A stretch of 64,000 bases of DNA, from assembly GCA_030646755.1 (NCBI GenBank), contig JAUSKU010000089.1, positions 1 through 64,000 on the forward strand. The letters are read 5' to 3'. The notes under the pieces were generated by a model. It was not told where the DNA came from. It was given only the letters and a program-made list of their open reading frames with translations, and did not search any database. The first letter of the stretch is position 1. Each line of letters starts with the position of its first letter. This DNA is from Deltaproteobacteria bacterium (lineage in GTDB: Bacteria; Desulfobacterota; JAENJC01). The translations under genes and the position numbers were made by a program. Of the stretch, positions 56,709 through 64,000 are shown one piece after another.

Positions 56709-57500
56709 TCAGATTTCCTTCAGTTTTTTAATTTCTTCCGCAGTCAGATGCCTGAACTCACCAGATTTCAAATCCCCCAAGGTAAGAAATGCAAGCCCCT
56801 CTCTTTTAAGCTTAATAATAGGATGCCCTATGGCCTCAACCATCCTCTTTACCTGGCGGTTTCTGCCTTCATGAATGGTAATCTCCAGCCAGGAGTTGGC
56901 ATCTACCTTCCTTACAAGCTTGACCTTGGCAGGCGCCGTCATGCCGTCTTCCAGCTTTATCCCCTTCCTTAACTTAGTTATTTCCTCAGGGGTCGGGACT
57001 CCCTCGACCTTGGCGAAGTATGTCTTGGGCACCTCATGGCTTGGGTGCTGGAGTCTGTGGGTCAGGTCTCCGTCATTTGTGCAAAGGATCAACCCTTCGG
57101 TATCATAATCAAGCCTCCCCACGGGGAAGACCCTTCCCTTCACCCTCTCCAGAAGCTCCATAATGGTAGGCCTTCCCTCAGGATCGCTGGTGGTGGTAAC
57201 ATACCCCCTCGGTTTGTATAATATCAGATATGCCTTGGGCTCAGGCCTTGTGATGAGCTTTCCGTCTACCTTTATGTAATCCTTGTCAGTGTCGACCTTT
57301 GTCCCAAGCTCTTCAACCACCTTGCCGTTCAGGGTGACCCTTCCTTCTGATATCAGTTTTTCAGCCTCTCTTCTCGATGCAATCCCAGCCCGGGCTATTA
57401 CCTTTTGTATCCGTTCAAGCATAAGTTTTCCCTTCCAACGTTCCTTCCACATTACCTTCAAACACAAGTTCCGCCTGCGCCGGTTCCTTCCTCTCCCCAA
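56709..57500 (-). CDS. RluB/RsuA-family pseudouridine synthase (true start probably near 57422, MLERIQK)
   Basis: S4 domain 'RIQKVIARAGIASRREAEKLISEGRVTLNG', 'GRLDYDTEGLILCTNDGDLTHRL'. Confidence 0.93.
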   Translation of the reverse strand: MGRGRNRRRRNLCLKVMWKERWKGKLMLERIQKVIARAGIASRREAEKLISEGRVTLNGKVVEELGTKVDTDKDYIKVDGKLITRPEPKAYLILYKPRGYVTTTSDPEGRPTIMELLERVKGRVFPVGRLDYDTEGLILCTNDGDLTHRLQHPSHEVPKTYFAKVEGVPTPEEITKLRKGIKLEDGMTAPAKVKLVRKVDANSWLEITIHEGRNRQVKRMVEAIGHPIIKLKREGLAFLTLGDLKSGEFRHLTAEEIKKLKEI

Positions 57501-58017
57501 GCTCCGCCAGGTCCTTTAAGGTAGGAAGGGATTTCAGGTCTTTCAGACCAAAGGCCTCCAGAAACTCCCTGGTAGTGCCATAAATCATAGGTCTTCCGGG
57601 GACATCCTTTTTCCCCACTATCTTTATCAGCTTCTTGTCCAAAAGGCTCTTTATTACACCCCCCGCATCAACCCCTCTCAGTTCCTCGACTTCCGCCCTG
57701 GTTATCGGCTGCCTGTAAGCTATAATGGCCAGGGTCTCCAGTGCCGGCTGGCTGAACTTGGGGGCCTTTATTTTATATAACTTCTGAAGATATGCGGAAA
57801 ACCTGGGCCTCGTCCTGAACTGATACCCTTCGGCAACCTCTGACAAATAAAAACCCCTCCCTTCCCTGGACTCTTCCTGGAGGAGGGAAATGCAGCGCAC
57901 AACGTCCGCTCTGTCAGCATCCTCGACGATCTCTTTTATCCTGTCAATGCCGAGCGGCTTCTCAGAGGCAAATATAAGGGCCTCGATTATAGCTTTTAAT
58001 TCTTCTTTATTCTCCAT
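57415..58017 (-). CDS. scpB: Segregation and condensation protein B
   Basis: 'ALETLAIIAYRQPITRAEVEELRGVDAGGVIKSLLDKKLI'. Confidence 0.95.
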   Translation of the reverse strand: MENKEELKAIIEALIFASEKPLGIDRIKEIVEDADRADVVRCISLLQEESREGRGFYLSEVAEGYQFRTRPRFSAYLQKLYKIKAPKFSQPALETLAIIAYRQPITRAEVEELRGVDAGGVIKSLLDKKLIKIVGKKDVPGRPMIYGTTREFLEAFGLKDLKSLPTLKDLAELGERKEPAQAELVFEGNVEGTLEGKTYA

Positions 58018-58341
58018 TTACTGCAATGTCCTTTCAAACATTGAACTGTCCAGTAATCTTGAACCATGAACAATTCTAAGTATATAGACCGTCTTACCGG
58101 AAATATGGATTATGGCCCGGTAGCCGCCGTGCATAAGGTGGCGATACTTCGTACCGAGGATTTTATTTTCGGGAATCAAAGGGCATCTTTCGGGAAAAAG
58201 CTCAAGCGTTTTTATATGATTTTCAAATTGGAGGACAAAGGCGTTGGCGACTTCTACGCTGTCGTCAGCAATGAATGTCCATATCTCCTTAAAATCATCT
58301 TCTGCCGTCTTTGTGATTCTAACCCGATATTTTATGGGCAT
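58018..58341 (-). CDS. RelE/ParE family toxin
   Basis: 'YRVRITKTAEDDFKEIWTFIADDS', 'RHLMHGGYRAIIHISGKTVYILRIVHGSR'. Confidence 0.88.
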   Translation of the reverse strand: MPIKYRVRITKTAEDDFKEIWTFIADDSVEVANAFVLQFENHIKTLELFPERCPLIPENKILGTKYRHLMHGGYRAIIHISGKTVYILRIVHGSRLLDSSMFERTLQ

Positions 58342-58603
58342 TCTTGAACTCTTTCAGGAATGATCTGACCGGTCGCGTCCTTTTTTGTGTGATATCCTCT
58401 TCCGCCGGAACAAGGAGTCTCGCAAGATTGCTTGCCTTAAGATGTTTCTCGTAAACCTTTGCATCAATAAGCACTGCATCGGCCTTGCCGTTGACCGTCA
58501 GCACCACCGGACGTCCGGTGTGATGAATCTGCTCAAGTATCTCCCGTGTGTTTCTCTTCAGGTCGGTAACCGAGCGGATATCTTCTACAAGGTCAATAGA
58601 CAT
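58319..58603 (-). CDS. Phd/YefM family antitoxin
   Basis: 'EDIRSVTDLKRNTREILEQIHHTGRPVVLTVNGKADAVLIDAKVYE'; overlaps toxin gene. Confidence 0.9.
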   Translation of the reverse strand: MSIDLVEDIRSVTDLKRNTREILEQIHHTGRPVVLTVNGKADAVLIDAKVYEKHLKASNLARLLVPAEEDITQKRTRPVRSFLKEFKNAHKISG

Positions 58604-58696
58604 GACACTCTCCCTCCTTTAAGGTATTATTCCTAAAAACTCAGTTGGACACAGATAAAGACTGCATCTATTACTCCGGCAACTTAATATATAAAT

Positions 58697-58796
58697 TCCC
58701 CTCCCCTGGCGGGAGGGGATTAAGGGGAGGGGGAAACCGTGTAAACTTACGATCTTTCACCCCCACCTCAATCCTCCCCCGTCAAAGGGGAGGAGG
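58697..58796. repeat. Two oppositely oriented G/C-run palindromic repeats
   Basis: cccctcccctggcgggaggggattaaggggaggggg ... ttcacccccacctcaatcctcccccgtcaaaggggagga. Confidence 0.8.
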
Positions 58797-58873
58797 TAGA
58801 AAGGATTATACCTCAAATTTAGCATCAACTTAGATGCGAGGCAAGAAAAAAGAGGACACAGGGCTGGTAAAGC

Positions 58874-58907
58874 AAAAAGCCCCTGCAGGATGGTTTCCGC
58901 AGGGGCT
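58874..58907 (-). terminator. Rho-independent terminator for the beta-helix protein gene
   Basis: Minus strand AGCCCCTGC-GGAAACCATCCT-GCAGGGGCT followed by TTTTT. Confidence 0.85.
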
Positions 58908-58942
58908 GATTCAGGCTCAAATTCTCCGTAAGGATGTTTAAA

Positions 58943-59935
58943 CTAATGGGCTATGCCATTCTGCTTCACATTGTAAGCCCCCACAGTACAGCCAGTGAGT
59001 GTGTCATATACGTTTGAACTTATGATTGCCGTGCTAGAAACACAGGTGATATCGGTTATGCCTGAATTTGTAACCCTGTTATTGGAAATGGCCGTATTAG
59101 AAGGATTTCTAATACCATAGTCTGTATTCCCATTTATGGTATTTCCAGTAAATACAGTATCCACTCCACCAACGAAATCAAGACCTATTACATTATTATT
59201 AACTATATTTCCTGAAACGTACAAATTCGTATACCCTCCTCTAACACCGTAAGTATTGTTAATAATTTCATTTCCTGTTATATATGTGCTCTGTGAAGAC
59301 CCGCCCATATATATCCCAAATTGATTTCCTTTTATAATATTTTCACGTACTGTAACATAGCCTGCATTTGACGCCATATCAACGCCGTATGCATATTCAG
59401 TTATAATGTTATCACTGATGACAACCGATCCATTCGTATTATTATATACCAATATGGCGCCGTTCCCTAATAAAGAAACCCCTGGCCCGATTATCGAGTT
59501 ATTGGAAATTGTCGCTTTGCCACAATTGGTACAATTAATTCCATCACGGCCCATCAATATAGTAATACCAGTTATTGAAGAAGAATTGGTATTATTCATG
59601 TAAATAGTGCCGCCCTGCAGATCTAAGGTGGTTACTTCACGACCTGAGCCTTGAAGATGAACATTGCTTTTCATGGTAATGGTGCTTTCAGTGTACGTCC
59701 CCGGCATCACCTTAATTATACATGGAGTCGAACCATCAGTAGCTGCAAGGGCTGCTGTTATTGTGGAATACTCGCCATCGCCTGTAGCTGCATTGGAAAC
59801 GATCAGTTCTCTGACAGGTTTGCTATTTACCGCAAACGCTGGCACTGCCAGCAACAAACCTAACAAAACCATAAAAATTGACTTACGCATTTCGTGCCTC
59901 CTTAATTTTGATTTTATAAAACAAACGTCAAACAC
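58943..59935 (-). CDS. Secreted right-handed parallel beta-helix (NosD-like) repeat protein
   Basis: Signal peptide (likely start at MRKSIFM, about 59890), 'ISNNSIIG... ISDNIITEYAYGVDM... VRENIIKGNQFGIYM... ITGNEIINNTYGV' repeats. Confidence 0.85.
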   Translation of the reverse strand: MFDVCFIKSKLRRHEMRKSIFMVLLGLLLAVPAFAVNSKPVRELIVSNAATGDGEYSTITAALAATDGSTPCIIKVMPGTYTESTITMKSNVHLQGSGREVTTLDLQGGTIYMNNTNSSSITGITILMGRDGINCTNCGKATISNNSIIGPGVSLLGNGAILVYNNTNGSVVISDNIITEYAYGVDMASNAGYVTVRENIIKGNQFGIYMGGSSQSTYITGNEIINNTYGVRGGYTNLYVSGNIVNNNVIGLDFVGGVDTVFTGNTINGNTDYGIRNPSNTAISNNRVTNSGITDITCVSSTAIISSNVYDTLTGCTVGAYNVKQNGIAH

Positions 59936-60271
59936 TATCCAGACGGTAAACTCCTTTCACCTCCTCTCTCTCGTAAATTTAAAACAAGATGAAAATATTT
60001 TAACCCAGCTATTAATGCTGATCTTATTGGATTGGATGGATTGGAAAAGAATGACACATCGAACCTCTCTAAGGGTCAAATGTTTGACTTGAGATGGTTC
60101 TTTATATTCCAGTAGTTGTCATGAAGTCAAGATAAATTTTAAAATACTTAATATAACCTGGATAATCTTGCATGGTATTGGTGGAAAATATCTTTTATTT
60201 TAGTGACTTACAGATATTTAGATGTCCGGTAAGTGGGATTTTATTGCTTAAGTGGGGCGCAGTTTGTCCGA

Positions 60272-60997
60272 TTAACCAGTTTCTTCATTCACTGCCTTAT
60301 ACACCCATATCGGTCCGCAGGCCTGCGCCTGATGGGCCTTTATCATCTTAAGCTTCATAAGCTCCAGTATGGCCAGGAACGTCACAATAACATCTTGCCT
60401 GCTCCTTGCCCCTTTGAGCAGGTCGTAAAAAGAAACGTTATCTTCCGTATTCAGAGTTTCAAGGATAAGGGAGATCTTGTCGCTTATAGACACCCTTTCG
60501 GCAAAGACCTCGTGGGCGGTCTCTTCTGGAAGCTCAGCTATTACCTTTTTAAAGGCCTCGATCAGCCCAAAGAGTGTAAGACCTTCAAGGTCAACATCCC
60601 GCTCCTCCACATCAACCTCTTCGGGGAAGGCCTTTCTGACAAAGACGTCCCTTTCAAGAATCTCTCTTTTATCAAGGGAAAAGGCAGCCTCCTTGATGTT
60701 CTGGTATTCAAGGAGCTGACGCACAAGGTCTGCCCTGGGGTCTTCCTCTTCCTGCTGAGGCTCCTCTGGAACCGGGAGAAGCATCCTTGATTTGATATGG
60801 AGAAGGGTTGCCGCCACAACCAGAAACTCGCCTGCAACATCGAGGTTCAGGGTCTTCATTATCTCGAGATACTCCAGGTACTGCCTGGTTATATCGGCAA
60901 TAGGAATATCATAGATATCTATCTCGTTTTTCTTTATTAGATGAAGGAGGAGGTCCAGGGGACCTTCAAAGGCCTGTGTTTTAACGCTGTATGTCAT
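60272..60997 (-). CDS. scpA: Segregation and condensation protein A
   Basis: 'FEGPLDLLLHLIKKNEIDIYDIPIADITRQYLEYLE'. Confidence 0.95.
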   Translation of the reverse strand: MTYSVKTQAFEGPLDLLLHLIKKNEIDIYDIPIADITRQYLEYLEIMKTLNLDVAGEFLVVAATLLHIKSRMLLPVPEEPQQEEEDPRADLVRQLLEYQNIKEAAFSLDKREILERDVFVRKAFPEEVDVEERDVDLEGLTLFGLIEAFKKVIAELPEETAHEVFAERVSISDKISLILETLNTEDNVSFYDLLKGARSRQDVIVTFLAILELMKLKMIKAHQAQACGPIWVYKAVNEETG

Positions 60998-61081
60998 TTC
61001 TTTAAGTGGTCAGGAGTCAGGGGTCAGGGGTCAGTAATCAGCTTTTAACTGATCACCGGCCACTGGCCACCGATCACTAAT

Positions 61082-62068
61082 TTAAATTCCTATCGCATCC
61101 CTTACTTCTACCATTGTCCGTCGTGCAATCCCTTTTGCCTTCTCTGTTGCATCAGATATTATCTGTCTTACCTTTTCTTTGTCAGCGGCAAACCCGGCCC
61201 TTCGCTCCCTTATGGGCTCCAGAGCATTATTAAGCCTCTCTATAAGCCTCTTCTTGCAGTCTACACAACCTATGCCGGCATTCCTGCACTCCCTGTCGAC
61301 CTCCTCCACCTCGCTTAGGGGAGAATACAATTTATGCATGGTAAAGATGGCACAGACATCGGGATTTCCAGGATCATTACGCCTGAGTCTCTGGGGGTCG
61401 GTAAACATGGTGGAGACCTTCTGTTTTACATCTTCCCTGCTGTCCGAGAGGTATATGGCATTCCCGTAGCTCTTGCTCATCTTCCTGCCGTCAGTGCCGA
61501 GAAGCTTCGGGGTCTTGGTCAGGAGGGCCTCCGGTTCAGGGAATATCTCTTTTTTATAAAGGAAGTTAAACCTCCTGGCTATCTCCCGTGTAAGTTCCAG
61601 GTGCGGGACCTGATCAAGCCCTATCGGAACTGCATGGGCCTTGTAAATAATGATATCCGCAGCCTGAAGCACCGGGTAACCCAGAAAACCATATGTGTTA
61701 AGCTCCTTCTCCTTCAGTTCCTCCAGTTGGTCCTTGTAAGTAGGGTTTCTCTCAAGCCAGGGAACAGGGGTCAACATGGAAAGGAGTAGATGAAGCTCCG
61801 CATGTTCAAGGATCGCTGATTGACGGAACATCACGCATTTTTCAGGGTCTATCCCCACGGAAAGCCAGTCCAGGAATAAATCATCTATGCTTTCTCTTAC
61901 AAAACCGGGATTCGCGTACTCGGTCGTGAGGGCATGCCAGTCTGCTGCAAAGAAGAAGCACTCATGGTCGTTCTGAAGCTCCATCCAGTTGGAGAGGACG
62001 CCGTGATAATGGCCTAAATGGAGCTTCCCCGTGGGACGCATTCCGCTGACAATACGTTTCTTATTCAC
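61082..62068 (-). CDS. trpS: Tryptophanyl-tRNA synthetase (GTG start)
   Basis: 'SGMRPTGKLHLGHYHGVL' HIGH-like motif; 'KMSKSYGNAI' KMSKS. Confidence 0.97.
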   Translation of the reverse strand: MNKKRIVSGMRPTGKLHLGHYHGVLSNWMELQNDHECFFFAADWHALTTEYANPGFVRESIDDLFLDWLSVGIDPEKCVMFRQSAILEHAELHLLLSMLTPVPWLERNPTYKDQLEELKEKELNTYGFLGYPVLQAADIIIYKAHAVPIGLDQVPHLELTREIARRFNFLYKKEIFPEPEALLTKTPKLLGTDGRKMSKSYGNAIYLSDSREDVKQKVSTMFTDPQRLRRNDPGNPDVCAIFTMHKLYSPLSEVEEVDRECRNAGIGCVDCKKRLIERLNNALEPIRERRAGFAADKEKVRQIISDATEKAKGIARRTMVEVRDAIGI

Positions 62069-62226
62069 CTTCTTGCCTCCAGCAATCTCCGAGCGACGTC
62101 CCGCGCTATTTCGAGAGTCTCTGCAACCGTTCTGCCCTGAGCAACCAGCCCCTGGATATCGTCAGAAGTAGCCAGGAAATATCCCTCCGGTAACTTTTCA
62201 ATGTGAACTTTTGCTATGCGTTCCAT
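62065..62226 (-). CDS. HicB-like small protein (53 aa)
   Basis: Not in ORF track; MERIAKVHIEKLPEGYFLATSDDIQGLVAQGRTVAETLEIARDVARRLLEARR; overlaps trpS start (GTGA). Confidence 0.75.
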   Translation of the reverse strand: MERIAKVHIEKLPEGYFLATSDDIQGLVAQGRTVAETLEIARDVARRLLEARR

Positions 62227-62273
62227 TATAACCTCCCGTCCTTAAAAATCTGAACCTGCCCTCGTTTTCCGTT

Positions 62274-62696
62274 TTACTTGAAAGGATTTACAATCCTCAG
62301 ATGACCTTCAACAATCAAACCATCGTGCATATCTTCTGTATAAAGAGTTCCAGCATCTGAAAATAAAGCTGCCGAAACGACAATGCTATCCCAAAACGAG
62401 AATTTATATTCCTCCCTCAACGTGGAAGCCTTAATCATTATCTCTTTGCTTACATCAACAACGCTGTACTTCTTATAGAAAGACGATATCAGCTCTTTTA
62501 TCTCAGGCTCAGACAGTTTCGCTTTTTTGATTAGATTTACACACAGTTCGTTCACAACCTGGCTGCTTACAACGACCTTATGGCTCTTAATTAGTTGCTC
62601 TGCAATGACTGTCTTGTCATTATCCACAGAATTGATAAATGCATACAGCCATATATTGGTATCAACAAAGCAGGGCTTACCTCTCATATATTTCAT
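62274..62696 (-). CDS. PIN domain toxin (VapC-like)
   Basis: 'CFVDTNIWLYAFINS', 'FSFWDSIVVSAALFSDAGTLYTEDMHDGLIV'. Confidence 0.92.
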   Translation of the reverse strand: MKYMRGKPCFVDTNIWLYAFINSVDNDKTVIAEQLIKSHKVVVSSQVVNELCVNLIKKAKLSEPEIKELISSFYKKYSVVDVSKEIMIKASTLREEYKFSFWDSIVVSAALFSDAGTLYTEDMHDGLIVEGHLRIVNPFK

Positions 62697-62904
62697 CCCT
62701 TTTAAGTGGTCTGAAACCCTTTACATGAAGAGGTTTTGTCAGCAATTTATCAACAATGTCCCTTCCAGAGGCCTTTTCAGAAGTGGCCGCAGGTTCTTCT
62801 TTAAGTATTATCACCTTAACGCTGTCTGTCACCTTGTCCCTGAATTTTTTTGGAAGTTCAATGGTCCCGTTTTTTATCTTTGCCGTAAATTCAACAGCGT
62901 ACAT
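62677..62904 (-). CDS. Cognate VapB-like antitoxin
   Basis: 'MYAVEFTAKIKNGTIELPKKFRDKVTDSVKVIIL'; overlaps vapC start. Confidence 0.8.
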   Translation of the reverse strand: MYAVEFTAKIKNGTIELPKKFRDKVTDSVKVIILKEEPAATSEKASGRDIVDKLLTKPLHVKGFRPLKRDEIYER

Positions 62905-63004
62905 GATTTAACCTCCTTCTCATTCTATTGTAAACAATTGGCACAGGTATCTTGCCTGTGTTGACAGGCGGGAAGCCTGTCCCACCCCTACTTTATTCAG
63001 CTAT

Positions 63005-63076
63005 GTAGGATGGGTGAAACCCATCACACAAAACCGGCGTTAAATGATGGGTTGCGTTTTACTGCACCCATCCTAC
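63005..63076. repeat. BIME-like nested inverted repeat
   Basis: gtaggatgggtg (63005) with cacccatcctac (ends 63076), inner aacccatca/tgatgggtt. Confidence 0.85.
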
Positions 63077-63101
63077 TTACTTTCATAACTACCAGCCTTG
63101 C

Positions 63102-63122
63102 GTAGGGTGCGTCTCACGCACC
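63102..63122. repeat. REP-like palindrome, left of RAYT remnant (gtagggtgcgtctcacgcacc)
   Basis: Inverted copy at 63423-63443, 2 mismatches. Confidence 0.85.
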
Positions 63123-63405
63123 AGATGAATCTCATTTGCCTCTTTACTTACATGACGTTTTATAATAGCCCAGCGTGCGGAAAAGCTCGCGTCATCCTCC
63201 GGCAATGTCCAGATGCAGTGCAAATGGTCTGGCAGTAATACCCATCCTCTATTTTAAATGGAAGCGTTCTCTGTGCCATTATGATGCCCTCTCGCAAACT
63301 ATGCCGCATAACTTCACTGGTTAAGATCGGTTGGCGACAGTAGGTGACGACTGTGAAAAAATATGTGCCGCCAGTAGTTTTTGGTCTGCGGTATTCGGGC
63401 ATATC
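63123..63405 (-). pseudogene. Frameshifted, short REP-associated tyrosine transposase (RAYT)
   Basis: [52 protein letters not shown]... then, in another frame, ...[41 protein letters not shown]. Confidence 0.85.
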
Positions 63406-63422
63406 ATGTCCATATATATAAT

Positions 63423-63443
63423 GGTGCGTGGAACGCACCCTAC
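63423..63443. repeat. REP-like palindrome, right of RAYT remnant (ggtgcgtggaacgcaccctac)
   Basis: Inverted copy of 63102-63122. Confidence 0.85.
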
Positions 63444-64000
63444 GAACTGTCCGACCTATGAAACTTCTCTCTCACTTTTACCATGAATTCGATTCCACCA
63501 TAGAAATTCAGTACCCAGAGGGAGGCTGCCTTTCCCGTAAAATAGTAACCTACATAGCTAAACACTCCTTCGCCAATCTCTTTAGGTTTTCCACAGCGCA
63601 GAACGGCCTTAAAAACTGGCGGCATCCTGTTTAACGTAGCATCGTCAGGTGCCATTTTCCACTCGAAATCGCAAGCTGTGTGCTCCATTGCATTCTCCTG
63701 GTAAAGGAGTGCACGCGCTATGCGCTCGACAAAACGATCCATCGTCGGTTGGTCGAGATTAAAGGCGGGTGCTTTTCCCAAGTAAATACCACAGTGCGTA
63801 TAGCGAGCAACTATCTCTATGCTCTCGACTATATCCTGAAAGTTTGATATTCCTTTAACTCTTGTATAAGACCTATCCCGCTTTTCAGCAATTTGTTCCT
63901 TAACCGCATGGTGATCCTCGGTCGTTGCCAGCGATGTGAGGATGTTCCTAACGCGCTCGTCATCTTTACCGTACTTCGTATTGCAGACTTCACAGCACGG
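63440..64000 (-). CDS. Partial CDS running off the right edge; putative HNH-like/Cys-rich N-terminal region
   Basis: Frame open to 64000: PCCEVCNTKYGKDDERVRNILTSLATTEDHHAVKEQIAEKRDRSYTRVKGISNFQDIVESIEIVARYTHCGIYLGKAPAF... Confidence 0.6.
   Translation of the reverse strand, partial: PCCEVCNTKYGKDDERVRNILTSLATTEDHHAVKEQIAEKRDRSYTRVKGISNFQDIVESIEIVARYTHCGIYLGKAPAFNLDQPTMDRFVERIARALLYQENAMEHTACDFEWKMAPDDATLNRMPPVFKAVLRCGKPKEIGEGVFSYVGYYFTGKAASLWVLNFYGGIEFMVKVREKFHRSDSS

Overview
This is a bacterial chromosomal window; the lineage cannot be assigned from the sequence alone. It carries a mostly ordinary housekeeping backbone: guaA, secA, comEC, tig-clpP-clpX-lon, an HU gene, tRNA-Asp and tRNA-Val, nth-like, rluB/rsuA-like, scpA/scpB and trpS. 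Signalling genes include a Cache/PAS histidine kinase with an NtrC-type regulator, and a REC-GGDEF / TPR / class III cyclase cluster. Several accessory segments interrupt the backbone. (1) A visibly GC-rich 8.7 kb cyclic beta-1,2-glucan synthase gene (ndvB-like) is bracketed by an intact and a 5'-truncated copy of an RMD1/DUF155-like gene, with a tRNA-His 3'-end fragment at its right junction. (2) A RhuM-Fic module is set in nested direct repeats with small putative antitoxin-like ORFs. (3) A type IIG restriction-modification gene is paired with a PIN-like protein and flanked by G/C-rich palindromic repeats, one set fused into a DUF559 nuclease ORF. (4) An Hsp70-like ATPase carries an N-terminal helical-repeat region. 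(5) Several families of REP/BIME-like palindromes are present, along with decayed REP-associated transposase (RAYT) genes. (6) The lon gene is frameshifted. No CRISPR array was seen. All family calls are by motif recognition only; no searches were run.
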